A DNA stretch of 64,000 nt from Apoderus coryli (GCA_911728435.2 OU452212.1:4594563-4658562), one strand, 5' to 3'. Shown: positions 36,490-48,322, counted from the stretch's first letter. Notes: generated by a model from the letters alone, not told the origin. Made by a program: numbers and translations.

Positions 36490-37496
36490 CCCACAAAATC
36501 TTTGTTTAATTTTATTCATTATTTATAAATTTCTATTCTTGAGGCAGAGCCGAATGAAATAAGTTTTTTAATTTTTTAGAATTTGCGAATTAATTTTATT
36601 TTATTTATTAATTTTATTTATATTTTTTTAGTAACAACAAATTTGCAACAATATATCAATACAACAAATAATACAATACAATAACGTGTGAACTGAAAAT
36701 ACACATATTAAATTTTTTATGATCTTTGTTTAATTTAACTTATTATTTATAAATTTCTATTCTTGAGGCAAAACCGAATGAAATGAGTTTTTTAATTTTT
36801 TAGAATTTGCTAATTAATTTTATTTATATTTTTTCTATAGTAACAACAAAATTTCAATAATATATCAATACAACAAATCATACAATACAAAAACGTGTAA
36901 ACTAAAAATAAACATATTAAATTTTTTATGATCTTTGTTTAATTTAATTTATTATTTATAAATTTCTATTTTTGAGGCAGAGCCGAATGAAATGAGTTTT
37001 TCTATTTTTTAGAATTTGCTAATTAATTTTATTTATATTATTTCTATAGTAACAACAAATTTGCAACAATATATCAATACAACAAATAATACAATACAAT
37101 AACGTGTGAACTAAAAATACACATATTAAATTTTTTATGATCTTTGTTTAATTTAATTTATTGTTTATAAATTTCTATTCTTGAGGCAGAGCCGAATGAA
37201 ATGAGTTTTTTAATTTTTTAGAATTTGCTAATTAATTTTATTTGTATTTTTTCTATAGTAACAACAAATTTGCAACAATATATCAATATAACAAATAATA
37301 CAATACCATAACGTGTGAACTAAAAATACACATTTTAAATTTTTTATGATCTTTGTTTAATTTAATTTATTATTTATAAATTTCGATTCTTGAGGCAGAG
37401 CCGAATGAAATGAGTTTTTTAATTTTTTAGAATTTGCGAATTAATTTTATTTATATTTTTTATATAGTAACAACAAATTTGCAACAATATATCATA
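36490..37496. repeat. Tandem repeat, about 209-bp unit, five copies
   Basis: The phrase 'gaggcagagccgaatgaaat' recurs at 36541, 36765 (as gaggcaaaaccgaatgaaat), 36974, 37183 and 37392. The last four are spaced 209 bp. Each unit also has 'agtaacaacaaatttgcaac' and 'aataacgtgtgaactaaa'. Copies are highly similar, so the array is young or homogenised. It ends abruptly at an inverted reverse transcriptase fragment. The array could be a satellite or the monomer region of a retroelement. Confidence 0.9.
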
Positions 37497-37725
37497 GGTT
37501 TTTCATATCTGCCGTCCAATTTCCGAGGAGCTATCTGTGTGACCGGGAGCAATATGTAAATTAAAAATATCAGAGGCCCCAGAATTGAACCCTGTGGGAC
37601 ACCAGATGTAAGATCCAAGACCGTCGAAAACTGATTATTATGATAAACTTTTTGTTTTCTCTAGATGAACATGAATTAAACAAGGACAAAGACGCACCAT
37701 TAAAACCGTCAGTCATTTTTACCTT
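37497..37725 (-). mobile_element. LINE reverse transcriptase fragment, inverted
   Basis: Read on the minus strand, it contains 'GVPQGSILGPL', the RT block 4 motif, followed by a shortened frame. The same sequence, on the plus strand, starts the fragment at 37735, so the two form a head-to-head inverted pair around 37730. Confidence 0.7.
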
Positions 37726-37734
37726 TTACCGTTT

Positions 37735-39005
37735 TAATGGTGCGTCTTTATCTTTGTTTAATTCATATTCATCTTTAAGAAAACAAAAAGTTTATCATAA
37801 TGATTAGTTTTCAACGGTCTTGCATCTTACAACTGGTGTGCCACAGGGTTCAATTCTGGGGCCTCTGTTATTATTAATTTATACCTCAGAAATGTTGAGT
37901 TCGTTAAATCATTGTAGCTACAGGCCTTTACGGATGATACACAGTTTTATTACTCTTTTAACACAAATGATTGTGTCGAGGCCTACCAGAGAGTCAATGT
38001 TGACCTTGATATTCTATACACACTTTCCACCAATCATAAATTTAAATTTAAATCCATTAAAATCGCATATGTTGCTGTTGAGCAATAGAAGTGATCCTGA
38101 CTTTCAGTGTTGTCCAGTGTGTTTCTTCTGCAAGAAACCTAGGTATTATCACTGACACTGATTTGAGATGTCGTGAGCATGTAAAGAACATGCTGCGAAA
38201 GTCATTTTCCACTTTGAAACTTTTGTATTCGCATAGACATGTTTTGAACGTGAAGCTCAAACGTGAATCACTAATTTTATCCAATTTTAATTACTGTGAT
38301 TTTGTTTACAGTCCCATGTTGAACGTCTTTGATAGAAGACGTATTCAGGGAATTCAGAATTGTTGTAATAGGTTTGTTGTAGGTCTTAGGAAGTAGGAAG
38401 TCATGTTTCTCAAGCGATTCATGATATGAATTGGTTCAGAATGGAAGACCGTCGTCCCCATTACCTGCTCCTTTTGATATTAAAAATAACTTTGTGTCTA
38501 GGAGAGATTTACATGACATTAATGTTCGCCATTTTGATAGACTTACAATGCCACATCATAGTACTTCACTTTTTCAGAGAAGTTTTACTTATAATGAGAT
38601 TTTATAATAAGATTCTCAATGAGTTCAGGAGGATGAGACCTAATACATTTAAAAGTCGTTTTAAGTTATACCTTTTAAATGAACTGTGAAATGTAAGATA
38701 TATCCAGTGATTTCAAATTTGATTGCGTTATTATTTTTTTTTTCTCTTTTGCTACTGTCCATGGAGGGGTGGAGTTGCGGGGGTGGTGCTTTATATATCG
38801 TATTAATCAAATGTATATATTTTTTTTTCTCTTTTTGTATTTTTCATGCTTTTGCTGTTAAGTTGTTTTGGCTACTGGCTACTTCTAAGGTTAGCTAGAC
38901 TCCGTCTTTTTTAGTGGTCGTGTGTGTTTTTTGCTTGGGTACTTCCAAAGATGTATATTTATTTATTTTGCAAATAAAGACGTTTGATTATTATCATTAT
39001 AAAAT
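37735..39005 (+). mobile_element. Decayed LINE (CR1/Jockey-like) reverse transcriptase and 3' end
   Basis: Frames with interruptions give 'GVPQGSILGPLLLLIYTSEM', a garbled catalytic block, 'SSARNLGIITDTDLRC', 'FNYCDFVYSPMLNVFDRRR', and a C-terminal 'MRPNTFKSRFKLYLLNEL'. The order matches the RT palm through thumb and C-terminus of Jockey/CR1-type elements. The tail 'gcaaataaagacgtttg' plus TTATTATCATTAT marks the 3' end near 39000. It is 5'-truncated and dead. Confidence 0.8.
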
Positions 39006-39759
39006 GAACAATAAATTTTATGGTGAACAAAATAAATGGTGTTTATTGCTAAAGTGTATCTACAAGTACTTCAGTACTGTTGGTATTTTTCACAATTACA
39101 CGTTGCAACATTCAAAACCTGTTCAAAAATTCATTTTTGAAAATGCCTAAGGACAGATGGTGCATTCTACACAATATAGCAAAATGTAAACATGCCGCCA
39201 TTTATATGGCGTCGTTTTGCGGAAATTTTTAAGTGTGATATTTGGAAAATTAATTGACCAAATTTTTTTTGAATATGTAGGAGCTCTATTTTAAGATAGA
39301 CTGCTAATGCACAACAGTGATTTTAACGAATATAAATTATTGGACATATCCTACGTTTGAAATTGCTTTATAATAATAATAATATTAATAACCTTTATTG
39401 TCTAACATTCATATCATATAGAAAGAATAATCATAATTACTAAAGTAAAAAATAATAATTTCTATCAATTAGAAGAGTTTTTCAATAATGAGAAAATATA
39501 TAACGAAATTAATGTAATTTTTCAAACAAAAACATTATGAGAGGCGTTTGTGCTACAAATAATAAATAACACTGGGTTATAAATTATCTTCTTCAACTTT
39601 TCGACATTTTACCGATTTTGTGTCTATTCGAACTCAATAGGTATAGGTCGATCCGGACAACGTACCTATCTTTTTCATTAAGAGATGCATAGTCACTTTA
39701 TCGATTACACTTCGTAAATTCTACCTATAATATTTCAAAGGCAAAAAAAAAATTCCCAA

Positions 39760-41085
39760 CAACTAGAAAACGAGTTATGTTGTACCTATTCATAAATCTG
39801 CTAGCACTGAAGATGTTTCAAATTACAGAGGAGTTTGCCATCAGTCGGCGATAGCGAAAATACTAGATAGTGATAGTAGAAGTGTAAGGGCCTTATTACT
39901 CAAAATCAACTCGGATTTTGCAAAAATAGGTCTACGATTACAATTTTGGCTTCGTATGAACTTGAATTAATGGAAGCTGTGGGTCAGGGATGTCAGACGG
40001 ATTCGGTCTATACCGATTTCGCAAAAGCGTTTGATAGGGTAAACTTCGATATTTTGTTAGCAAAGCTGCGAGCTTTTGGATTTTCTGACACCTCTGTAAT
40101 ATGGTTGAAGAGTTTTTTAAAGGGACGCACTCAAATGGTGAAAATTATGAACTATAAATCCCATGAATTTCGAGTGACGTCTGGCGTTCCCCAGGAGTCT
40201 CATTGTGCTCCACTTCTCTTCAATATTTTTATAAATGACATTACTGACACCTTAAGATTTTCAACGCCTAGTTTTTTTGCAGATGATTTGAACCTATACA
40301 GAAAAATTACTTGTGAAGGAGAAGTTAATTAATTGCAGAATGATCTGGATGCTCTCTGGTAATGGTCTGTCTCTAATAACTTGACATTTAATACAGAAAA
40401 GTGTTGTTATATCAGTTTTTGTCGTGCTAAATCTAGATTTCCTATAGTCAGTATGTAATGGGTGGTGTTCAATTGAAATATGGTAATAGAATTAAAGACT
40501 TAGGAGTACATTTTTCAGAGAATGTTAGCTTTAACGACCACATACATACAATATCTCAGAATGCACATAAAATACTGGGATTTGTACTGCGAAACTGTGG
40601 AGATTTCTCTGTCACCAGCTGAAAACTATTGTATGTGAGTATTGTCCGTTCTTCGCTGGAATACGCTACCGTGATATGGTCGCCTTACTATCAGAGTTGC
40701 GGGAGTGTGGTCGAGAGAGTTCAGGATAAGTTTTTGCGATATGCTGCATTCAGACTGGGGATACAAATGACTGAGTAGCAAGTTGAATACTCTCGCCAAG
40801 CGTAGAGTGTTAAAAGATTTATGTTTTATTTTTAATACATTAAATGCTACTATTGATTGTGCTGCAATTCTGCAAAGGATATCATTTAATGTTCCAGCGC
40901 GTAATTTGCGACACTCTGATACTTTCTTTTTACCTACAAGAAGAAATAACTACATATTTTTCACCAGTGGATAGAACTCTTCGCATTCTAAATAAAAATG
41001 ATGGTATTGATATTTTTTGTGGTTCAATTTTGAAGTTTAACCGTCAATTTAATTGTATTGAATGGAATATGTGATGTTTTTACTT
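39760..41085 (+). mobile_element. Decayed Jockey-like LINE, 5'-truncated
   Basis: It starts with a 'SNYRGVCHQSAIAKIL' block. The best frame (39946-40332) then gives 'VYTDFAKAFDRVNFDILLAK', 'SGVPQESHCAPLLFNIFIND' and 'PSFFADDLNLY', in which FADD is the catalytic box. Later frames give 'VKDLGVHFSENVSFNDHI'-type and thumb regions up to about 41070. Several frameshifts and stops make it inactive. A separate reverse-oriented LINE tail sits at 39370-39410. Confidence 0.82.
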
Positions 41086-43180
41086 GAAATTTTATCATGT
41101 GAAATTTTCTGTCATTTAACATTAATCGATTTGTTGTTAATATAACTGGTTCTATTGCGGCTCATACCTAGCCATATTTCATCCAGCAGCTAAATCTTCG
41201 ATTATTTCCCTGGGTGACCTTTCTTTTAGCTACAGCGGGATAGGAACACAATGTTCCACAGTCTTAGTATCCTCAAAAACACAAACGAGAATCGGAATAA
41301 TTTTCCGAAAGGTCCAACCTTGAAAGATGATTCAAATTACACTGCCAGTATATATTTTTAGGTGCTGAAGGCTGTGCCAATTGCCCGATCTGATAAGTTC
41401 TGTTATATCATTATTGAGCCAGAATGGTATAAAAACTACAATATTTCATTACATTATATTTTATTAAGATTTTTTATTATAAAGTAATGTGTAATAGACA
41501 CAACAAACATAATGACGGTAGAAATTCAATAAAAATAATAATAATTAGATTTTAGATTAATAATAATTGCTAATAGTACTATGGTGTCCAAGTGGAAATG
41601 GATCATTTGAAGACTAGGTATGTGGAAACTGTAAAAAAAAAATTAAAAAATAAATCTTGTGTTTCATTGGCATCGAGAATTCTGTAGCTGCAGGCCCCTC
41701 TATCTTGTTTTATAATATTTAGTATTTAACTTGTCCAGTGAGTACAAATTGTATTGAATATAGATATAGTATTCAAGGTGTTTATTTTAGATAATTAGAT
41801 TCCGTAATAGGAACTTTAAAAACCCTTTTTATGAATGTACAAATAATTTATTTATTCCAATTTTTCTGTCAAAAATATGATATAAGACTACAAAATTGAA
41901 TTTTCTCCTATTAAAGTTAAAATGGATTTTTCGGGGTAACAAATATTTATTATTATTATATTTTAAGAACAGCGAATAAGTATGTTGAATACCAAACTAA
42001 TAAAGTATTCAGTTTAATTCCCTTTCCCATTCAACCTGTATCCAAATTAGTTAAACAAAAATGAACACAGGTGATGTAGTACAAGACGCTTCATACTCAA
42101 TGAAAGTTAGTAAAGATACTTTAATAAATACACAAATTGCGTAGGTCAAAAAATACTTTGCTGATAAGATATATGGTGATAAAAATAGCATATCTCATGC
42201 TTTTCTTGAAATAAAATAAGCTCATTAACAGTACTCTGGAATTTAAGAGAGAGATTAGATACTAAAGGGGAGTTTAATTAAAAAAACTTGCTCACTGGGT
42301 CGGTTGAATTTTGCTACTTGACTGAATTAAGATCAAATTATGATTTCTTACCATATATTAGTCCGTTGTTTATCATCATCGAGCTGAAAATAATTTATTA
42401 CATTATTTGGAGTAAAAACTAAATAGTTATAATAAGTTTTTTAAATACACTACATGGTAAAGCCACTAAGAATATAGCCACTCGATATTGTTGTTTACTA
42501 GTTTATAGGTAACAATAGAAAATATTACGTATCATAAAATGGCATCAACATTAATTCAATGAATTTTAAAGGCAGTTTTCGTCCTCCTGTCGATTACTCC
42601 TTAACCAGTTGAAAAAATTAGAAAAATTAAAAAAAAAACAAACCCACCCATGTTGGGATGGAATAAATTGAATTCAGAACTGACTTGGATTCTGACATTT
42701 TACGTCACGTTTATACGTTTATCTTTTGAGTCTAGAAAAGCTCAGAAAATTTGAAGTCCATTGCTGCCAAAGTTGAGTCATCTAATTAAGGATGCAATCG
42801 TAAGGCGATAGATACAATGGAGATTTACTTTATTCTTTTGCATTCTTACTCAGAAAACCCATTAATGTATGACAATCGTCTGTTTCTCAGTGATATATTT
42901 TGAAGTAGGTAGTGGTACAATCAAATTGTTAATGACTTTAAAGGAGTATATTCCAAGTGTATGTAATTTCTATGTACTTATTTGTCAGATAGCTTTAGCA
43001 TTTCTCCTGCACGTATTGAGTTTTATAAGGAGAATTGTCCAACGAAATAGTTGGGTTGGGTTGGATTGTCCAACGAAATTTTGTTGGACAATTCTTACCG
43101 CCACCACTAGTCAAAACTCGCTCGGGAACATGGTTAACTACTGCCATAATTTATGCAGAAAATTACAACTTAATTGAAGA
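41086..43180 (-). other. Region between the LINE and the microexon array; one candidate exon
   Basis: Mostly AT-rich and without domains. The only splice-like island is the 32-nt candidate at 42352-42383. A short inverted repeat (gttggattgtccaacgaa / ttttgttggacaattct) lies at 43054-43095. Confidence 0.45.
42352..42383 (-). CDS. Candidate last coding microexon of gene C (uncertain)
   Basis: Bounded by acceptor 'attattttcag' and donor 'gtaagaaatc', the same splice-site style as the array. It is 32 nt, not a multiple of three. If entered in phase 1 it reads Ala-Arg-stop, which would end gene C with the donor only about 24 nt after the stop, close enough to escape nonsense-mediated decay. In phase 0 it would read 'LDDDKQRTNI', open, which would require an unseen phase-changing exon. 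It could also be a decayed exon. Confidence 0.4.
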
Positions 43181-43185
43181 TGTTA

Positions 43186-43433
43186 TTGAGCAACTAAATG
43201 ACTTGTCTTACGCTGCACAGTGAAATCTAAGCATCTTCTCAGTAATCCAATTTTATAGAACAATTTAGTATTCATAAAGTCATATAATTCATTTGTTCCT
43301 ACAGCACTAATGAAATTGTAAAAGATATCAGTTCCTTTAACAGAATCAATAGTGTTAATAAATAATTTTGATTTAGACTGTCCAAAGGTTTCAGCTATAC
43401 CTATAATGTTTTTCCAGTTAGATATTGAAACCA
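43186..43433 (-). other. Unrecognised open frame of about 82 codons
   Basis: A minus-strand frame with protein-like composition: 'VSISNWKNIIGIAETFGQSK', 'DSVKGTDIFYNFISAVGTNE', and the end 'DFTVQRKTSHLVAQ' before TAA. It has no ATG at its start; a stop precedes it and a weak 'aag' acceptor is possible. It lies just downstream of the last clear array exon but its frame does not follow phase 1. It could be a captured fragment of another gene or an element. Confidence 0.3.
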
Positions 43434-43620
43434 ATTGTGGCCTTCAAATTTTAAAATGTTTTATTGGGGATTTTACAAAGCAAGTTTTAATTTAGTAGTA
43501 GTATAGTTGGTTTTGTATAAAATAAATCAAGTAAATGGTTCTTATATTTTGAGACATTTATAGTGGCAAGTTAATTTAAAGACCCATGATTCTAATAGTT
43601 AAGTAGTTTTCATTACGTAC

Positions 43621-43665
43621 CAAATGCGGGTTTTTTCTCGTCCGCTGCATATTTCTTCTCAACAT
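43621..43665 (-). CDS. Gene C microexon, 45 nt: DVEKKYAADEKKPAFG
   Basis: Acceptor 'cgttttag', donor 'gtacgt'. It is the most 3' clear array exon and belongs to the KKYAADEKK subfamily, whose junction codon is Asp (G+AT) instead of Gly. Confidence 0.88.
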
Positions 43666-43935
43666 CTAAAACGAAATTCTTATATTAGAAAATAACTATA
43701 TTAAAAACTTAATAGTAACATAGTAACGTCTTTTAAAATAGAAATTTCTTTTTATAAAAAACACACGCCTATACCGGTGGACAAAGCTCCCACAACCACA
43801 AAGATGTTGATCTTCTATCTGAGAATTATTAGCAACATAAGTACTTTATTTTCTAATCAAGAAATAAATAAATAAAAGAAAACAAACAAAAACTTTCAAA
43901 GTCAACTCCACAAAAAACTTTTAATTTAGTTATGT

Positions 43936-43980
43936 AAAGGAAACCAGTTTCGGCTTAACAAGCCATCATCAGTCCTACAA
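43936..43980 (-). ncRNA. Hammerhead ribozyme motif (left arm, minus strand)
   Basis: The exact reverse complement of the motif at 44739-44783: CUGAUGA, stem II GGCUU-GUU-AAGCC, GAAA, minimal stem III AC-UG-GU, U at the cleavage site. Core complete. Confidence 0.75.
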
Positions 43981-44738
43981 TAAAGATCAAAACGAACGCA
44001 TAAGAGAAAAAATAAATAAATAAAAAATATTCTTGAAACAAAAGTCGTCAAGAATCTTTAGTTATTTTATTCTACTCCACTTCGATATGGACTACTTCTT
44101 TCGAATAAATAAATAAATAAATAAAACGTACAACGGGCAACAAATCTATACATAAGTTCATAAGGTAAAAAACTTACCATTCTTACAAAAACATCTGTGT
44201 AGGTACAGAAAAAATAATAAATAGGTGTAATAAGGGCTCCCGTTTAAATTATTTGGAAATTTTGGAGATCACGAAGGCTGAGTCAAATAATAGTGTCACT
44301 TGCTTGAAGGACCAAACATCTTTCATTGAGTCCCCTATTATTAATTCACTCTTTAATTTGTAACGTGTTCATTTTTTGTGCCCCTCTTTAATTTTTTTTT
44401 TATTTTTTTTTTTGCTTGCCTCATTTAAATTTACTATTTTTACGTTTCTTTAGCATTTCAGTCCAGCTAGAAAAAGGTTAAACGTTTTTCGTTTTATTCC
44501 TTTTGATATATTTGAATCTGGTCTTGGATGCATTAAAATTCTTATTTTATGTATTTACTTAACACAGGTGTTTGTTTGTTTTCGTGTAATGTCATTCATG
44601 TTTGATATTTTTTCTGTAGCTACACAGATGTTTTTGTAAGAATGGTAAGTTTTTTACCTTATGAACTTATGTATAGATTTGTTACCCGTTGTACGTTTTA
44701 TTTATTTTTTCTCTTATGCGTTCGTTTTTATCTTTATT

Positions 44739-44783
44739 GTAGGACTGATGATGGCTTGTTAAGCCGAAACTGGTTTCCTTTAC
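44739..44783 (+). ncRNA. Hammerhead ribozyme motif (right arm, plus strand)
   Basis: Order: GUAGGA (stem I), CUGAUGA, U, GGCUU-GUU-AAGCC (perfect stem II), GAAA, C-UG-GU (stem III), U, then UCCUUUAC pairing back to GUAGGA with a small bulge. All invariant bases are present. The two-pair stem III suggests it cleaves best as a dimer, as reported for Penelope-type hammerheads. Confidence 0.78.
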
Positions 44784-45436
44784 ATAACTAAATTAAAAGT
44801 TTTTTGTGGAGTTGACTTTGAAAGTTTTTGTTTGTTTTCTTTTATTTGAAACTGACACTGATAATTTATTTCGTTTAAATAAATATTTAAAAACATAAAA
44901 ATATAAACTAATATTTTTCAATAGTTTTTTATTTTTAAAGTGACAAAATGCATTTTAAAATTTATTATCATGAACCGCTGGCGCAACAGTTTTCTTCCAT
45001 TAACAAAGAACATTAATTAAAAACATATAAACCACTGGCACGAGAGGCTCTCCGCCTCCAAATTCGAGTATATTGCAAACGAAAAAAAACTGACATAAGA
45101 AAATTGGGAGACAGATGGCAAAATTATGTCGTTAACAAGATAAATGTATCCGATATAAAATTATAAAACAATTATAAAAGCTCTTGTGTTTTTACTAATG
45201 ATAAAAGCTAAAACGGCGACTTATCCGTTTTTTCTTCCCTGCACTACACCTCTTGTTCAACCTGCAAGCCGCCACTGTTTCCAATATGTTTAAAAAAATA
45301 ATTCTCAACGTATTTTTTTATGGATATAATTGGTGATGTATAAAATAAACCAAGTAAATAGTTCTTATATTGGAAGACACTTGGAGTTGCAAGTTAATTT
45401 AAAGATTCTTATAGTTAAGTAGTTCTCTTTACGTAC

Positions 45437-45475
45437 CGAATTTTTTCTCGTCCGCTGCATATTTCTTTTCAGGAT
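45437..45475 (-). CDS. Gene C microexon, 39 nt: DPEKKYAADEKKFG
   Basis: Acceptor 'atcctgaa' preceded by 'ttttag', donor 'gtacgt'. KKYAADEKK subfamily, shortened by two codons at its 3' end. Confidence 0.88.
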
Positions 45476-45835
45476 CTAAAATGAAATTGTTATAAGTATT
45501 GCAAAATGACTATATTATTTAAGGATGTAAATGCAGCAGGTTTCCGATGCTTTCAAGTGGCACGTACGCATCAAAACGTACCGTTATCGGGAAATTTAAT
45601 AAAGCAAAAGGCTCTACAATTTGCTAAAGAATTTAACTGCGTTAATTTTCAAGGTGGTTGAGTGCCTGGAAGGCACGCAATGAACTGTTTCATTTGGACT
45701 GAAACTGTTTAGAAAAATGCATTGAAAATCTACGAGCCAAAAAACGTGTTCAATCGTGATTAAACCGGTTTGTTTTTTAAATGTTTGCCAAAGAAAACTT
45801 TCGCTTTTAAAAGTGAATAATGTTTTGGTACGTAC

Positions 45836-45880
45836 CAGCTGCGTGTTTTTTCTCGTCCGCTGCATATTTCTTATCACCAT
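45836..45880 (-). CDS. Gene C microexon, 45 nt: DGDKKYAADEKKHAAG
   Basis: Acceptor 'ctttttag', donor 'gtacgt'. Differs by one residue from the exon at 46528, and the flanking introns are also alike ('tttgccaaa.aaaactttcgc'), showing block duplication. Confidence 0.9.
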
Positions 45881-46527
45881 CTAAAAAGAAATTGTTATAT
45901 TAGAAAAAGACTATATTATTTAAATGTAATATTGTAAAATTTTTGACCAAACAAAGTAAAATTACTACTGTCATTATTAGAATTTTCTAAAACGTTTCAT
46001 AGAATACGAATTTATTTTTGTAAAAAACACGCCTTTACCGGTTGACTAGGCTCTCACAACCATTAAGATGTTGGATCTTCTATCTGACAATTATTAGCAA
46101 CATAATTTCTTTATTTTCTTATATGTTTAAAAAAATTCTTCTCAAAGTCTTTTTTTATAGATATACAGTCGACACTGTTTATAGTGAAACTCTATATAGT
46201 TTAATAAAATTTAATGTAGAAAGCCCTGCATATAGTGAATCTTTAAAATTAGTAGCACTCTATATAATGAAATTTTTCCGGGCTTTTATGTATACATTTT
46301 TATGCATTTATTGAAATCTTGGCCTTTTTGGGTTTCCCATTTACATTTTTATATCGCATTCTTTTGAAAATGTTCTTAACGCGTTCATAACGCCTAATGG
46401 TAGGCAATAAAGCAGGTAGATTTCTGTGAGACACTTGCCAAAAAACGTTTTCAATTGTGATGAAACCGGTTGTTTTTTAAATGTTTGCCAAATAAAACTT
46501 TCGCTTTTAAAAATGTTTTGGTACGTA

Positions 46528-46572
46528 CCAGCTGCGTGTTTTTTCTCGTCCGCTGCATATTTCTTGTCAGCA
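46528..46572 (-). CDS. Gene C microexon, 45 nt: DADKKYAADEKKHAAG
   Basis: Acceptor 'ctttttag', donor 'gtacgt'. First exon (5'-most) of the Asp-junction subfamily, next to the YAGDE-type units. Confidence 0.9.
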
Positions 46573-47203
46573 TCTAAAAAGAAATTGATATATTAGAAAA
46601 AGACTATATCATTTAAAAGTAGCATAGTAAAATTTTTGACAAAACAAAGTAAAATTAAAACTGTCATTATTAGAATTTTCTAAAACGTTTCATAGAATAC
46701 AAATTTATTTTTGTAAAAATCACCGGTTGACTTAAGGATTATGGATAATTTGTGTGGGGCAGGTTAAGCAGATAGTTTATGCGGAAAGAATTCTCAACGA
46801 TATTGGAGAATTTTAAAATGCAATTCTAAACGCCGCAGAAACAAGAAATATGGAAGAAGTTCTAGCTGCCTATGAAGAATTTATCACGAATTGAATACTG
46901 TGCAAGTTTAGGAGGTGCCTTAATAGAATAAATTAAAAATGTAGTAATAGTAAGTCAGATGTAATTTGTTTGATGTTTGTTGTAATTCTGGTAATTATTA
47001 TTATAAAAAATTGGCTCAGAGATCTAAAATTTCAAACAGTCCGAGATAACTTTCAATTCTAAATAACTTTTCTTAATAGCATTTTATAATACCTTTTCCT
47101 AAAGGTCACTTTTTGCACAGTTCAATAAAAAAATGGGTACATATTTTATTATTGTAAATAATAGTTAATAAATTAGTTTAAGTTAACTGTATAACATTCT
47201 TAC

Positions 47204-47260
47204 CTAAGTTATGTCCATGTTTCTTTTCATCGGCTGCGTAGTGTTGGCCTAAATGTTGGC
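47204..47260 (-). CDS. Gene C microexon, 57 or 45 nt: (GQHL)GQHYAADEKKHGHNLG
   Basis: Donor 'gtaaga'. Two in-frame acceptors lie 12 nt apart ('gttttag' at the 47260 end and 'catttag' at the 47248 end), so the exon can be 57 or 45 nt, adding or dropping GQHL. The near one gives the length typical of the array. The copy at 48589 has the same arrangement. Confidence 0.87.
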
Positions 47261-48280
47261 CTAAAACATAATAAAATTACATTATATTAAATTTAATAAG
47301 AATGAAAACAAATTCTACTAAAAATAAAGCACAAAATATTTCAGTAGAACAGTATATATTGATAATTTTGATTTTGAATGCAATCATCAATTTCTTTTTG
47401 TAAATCATTGGAATCGAAGGATTCAATTTTTAATTTGTATCAAAAACGTCTCTAAGATTACAGCATGTATAACCAGAAAATCTTGTTCTGGAAGAAAAAT
47501 TAGTGGATGCGACAGCGTTTAATTTCCCAATGCAAGAATACAATTTTATAGGTTGTGTTTGAGCTGCATTATTTATATTATTTAGCAGCATAAGGTAAGC
47601 TTATTTTTAAGATTTCTTTAGGAAATATAGTAGGTATTAATAAACTGTGATTTAAAATTCCTTGATATTTTTTTAAATAAACATATATAGAAAAATATGC
47701 ATTAAAAGGTTTAATAATTGTTTTTTATTCCAGAAATAATTAGATATGTGGTTGTGAACGCAGGTTAAGTTCACCAATTACATCTACAAAACTAAAAAAA
47801 CGATTAATATTAGGGACGAATAAGATTCGATATATTCAAAAGTTTAACGTTCGCTTTTTTATGGTGCATTGGAATTACCTCTTAGGGGTCATGATGAAAT
47901 CCGAAAAGCCGACGATTTTTCGTGGTGTAATAAATTTTACAATTTAATTGATTAAAACACTTACTAAACATTTAGATAAGTCAACATAACAGTTCACACG
48001 AACGTATAAAGATATTCGACCGATTTATTATAATTTATGTTAGAGGTATATCATGTAATTATTACAAAATACTGAGCATTTTGGCAATAATAGCGGATGA
48101 AATGACAGGTTTTTCTGTCAAGTATGAGTTAGTGGTATTATGTAGGTAAAGCTTCTCTAGTTCTTAGCAGCATGAGCCGCCACTGGTCTTAACTAAATAT
48201 TGCAACTTATAATATTGTCAACAACAGCAGTCAAATGTTTGAGAAGTACAATATAAATTGCTAATATTCTTATTTCTTAC

Positions 48281-48322
48281 CTGGAGGAGATAAATGCTTT
48301 TGATCGCCTGCGTAGTTGTGAC
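48281..48322 (-). CDS. Gene C microexon, 42 nt: GHNYAGDQKHLSPPG
   Basis: Acceptor 'tttttag', donor 'gtaaga'. Same peptide as the exon at 49089; the pair (48589 + 48281) repeats as (49414 + 49089). Confidence 0.9.

Larger units (their letters stand above)
43872..44848. mobile_element. Foldback element with intact hammerheads on both arms (in gene C intron)
   Basis: The arms pair over about 100 bp at the ends ('actttcaaagtcaactccac' to 'caagccatcatcagtcc' against 'ggactgatgatggcttg' to 'gtggagttgactttgaaag'), and again inside (44125-44215 with 44610-44700). The left arm is split by a 75-bp piece resembling the end of the 32255-32885 element. It lies in the intron between the exons at 45437 and 43621. 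Confidence 0.82.

Noticed and set aside
43095..43112. An 8-nt or 18-nt exon-like island with a gtaag donor near the short inverted repeat
   Set aside because: No pyrimidine tract before the acceptor, and the donor lies in an inverted repeat; too weak to call.
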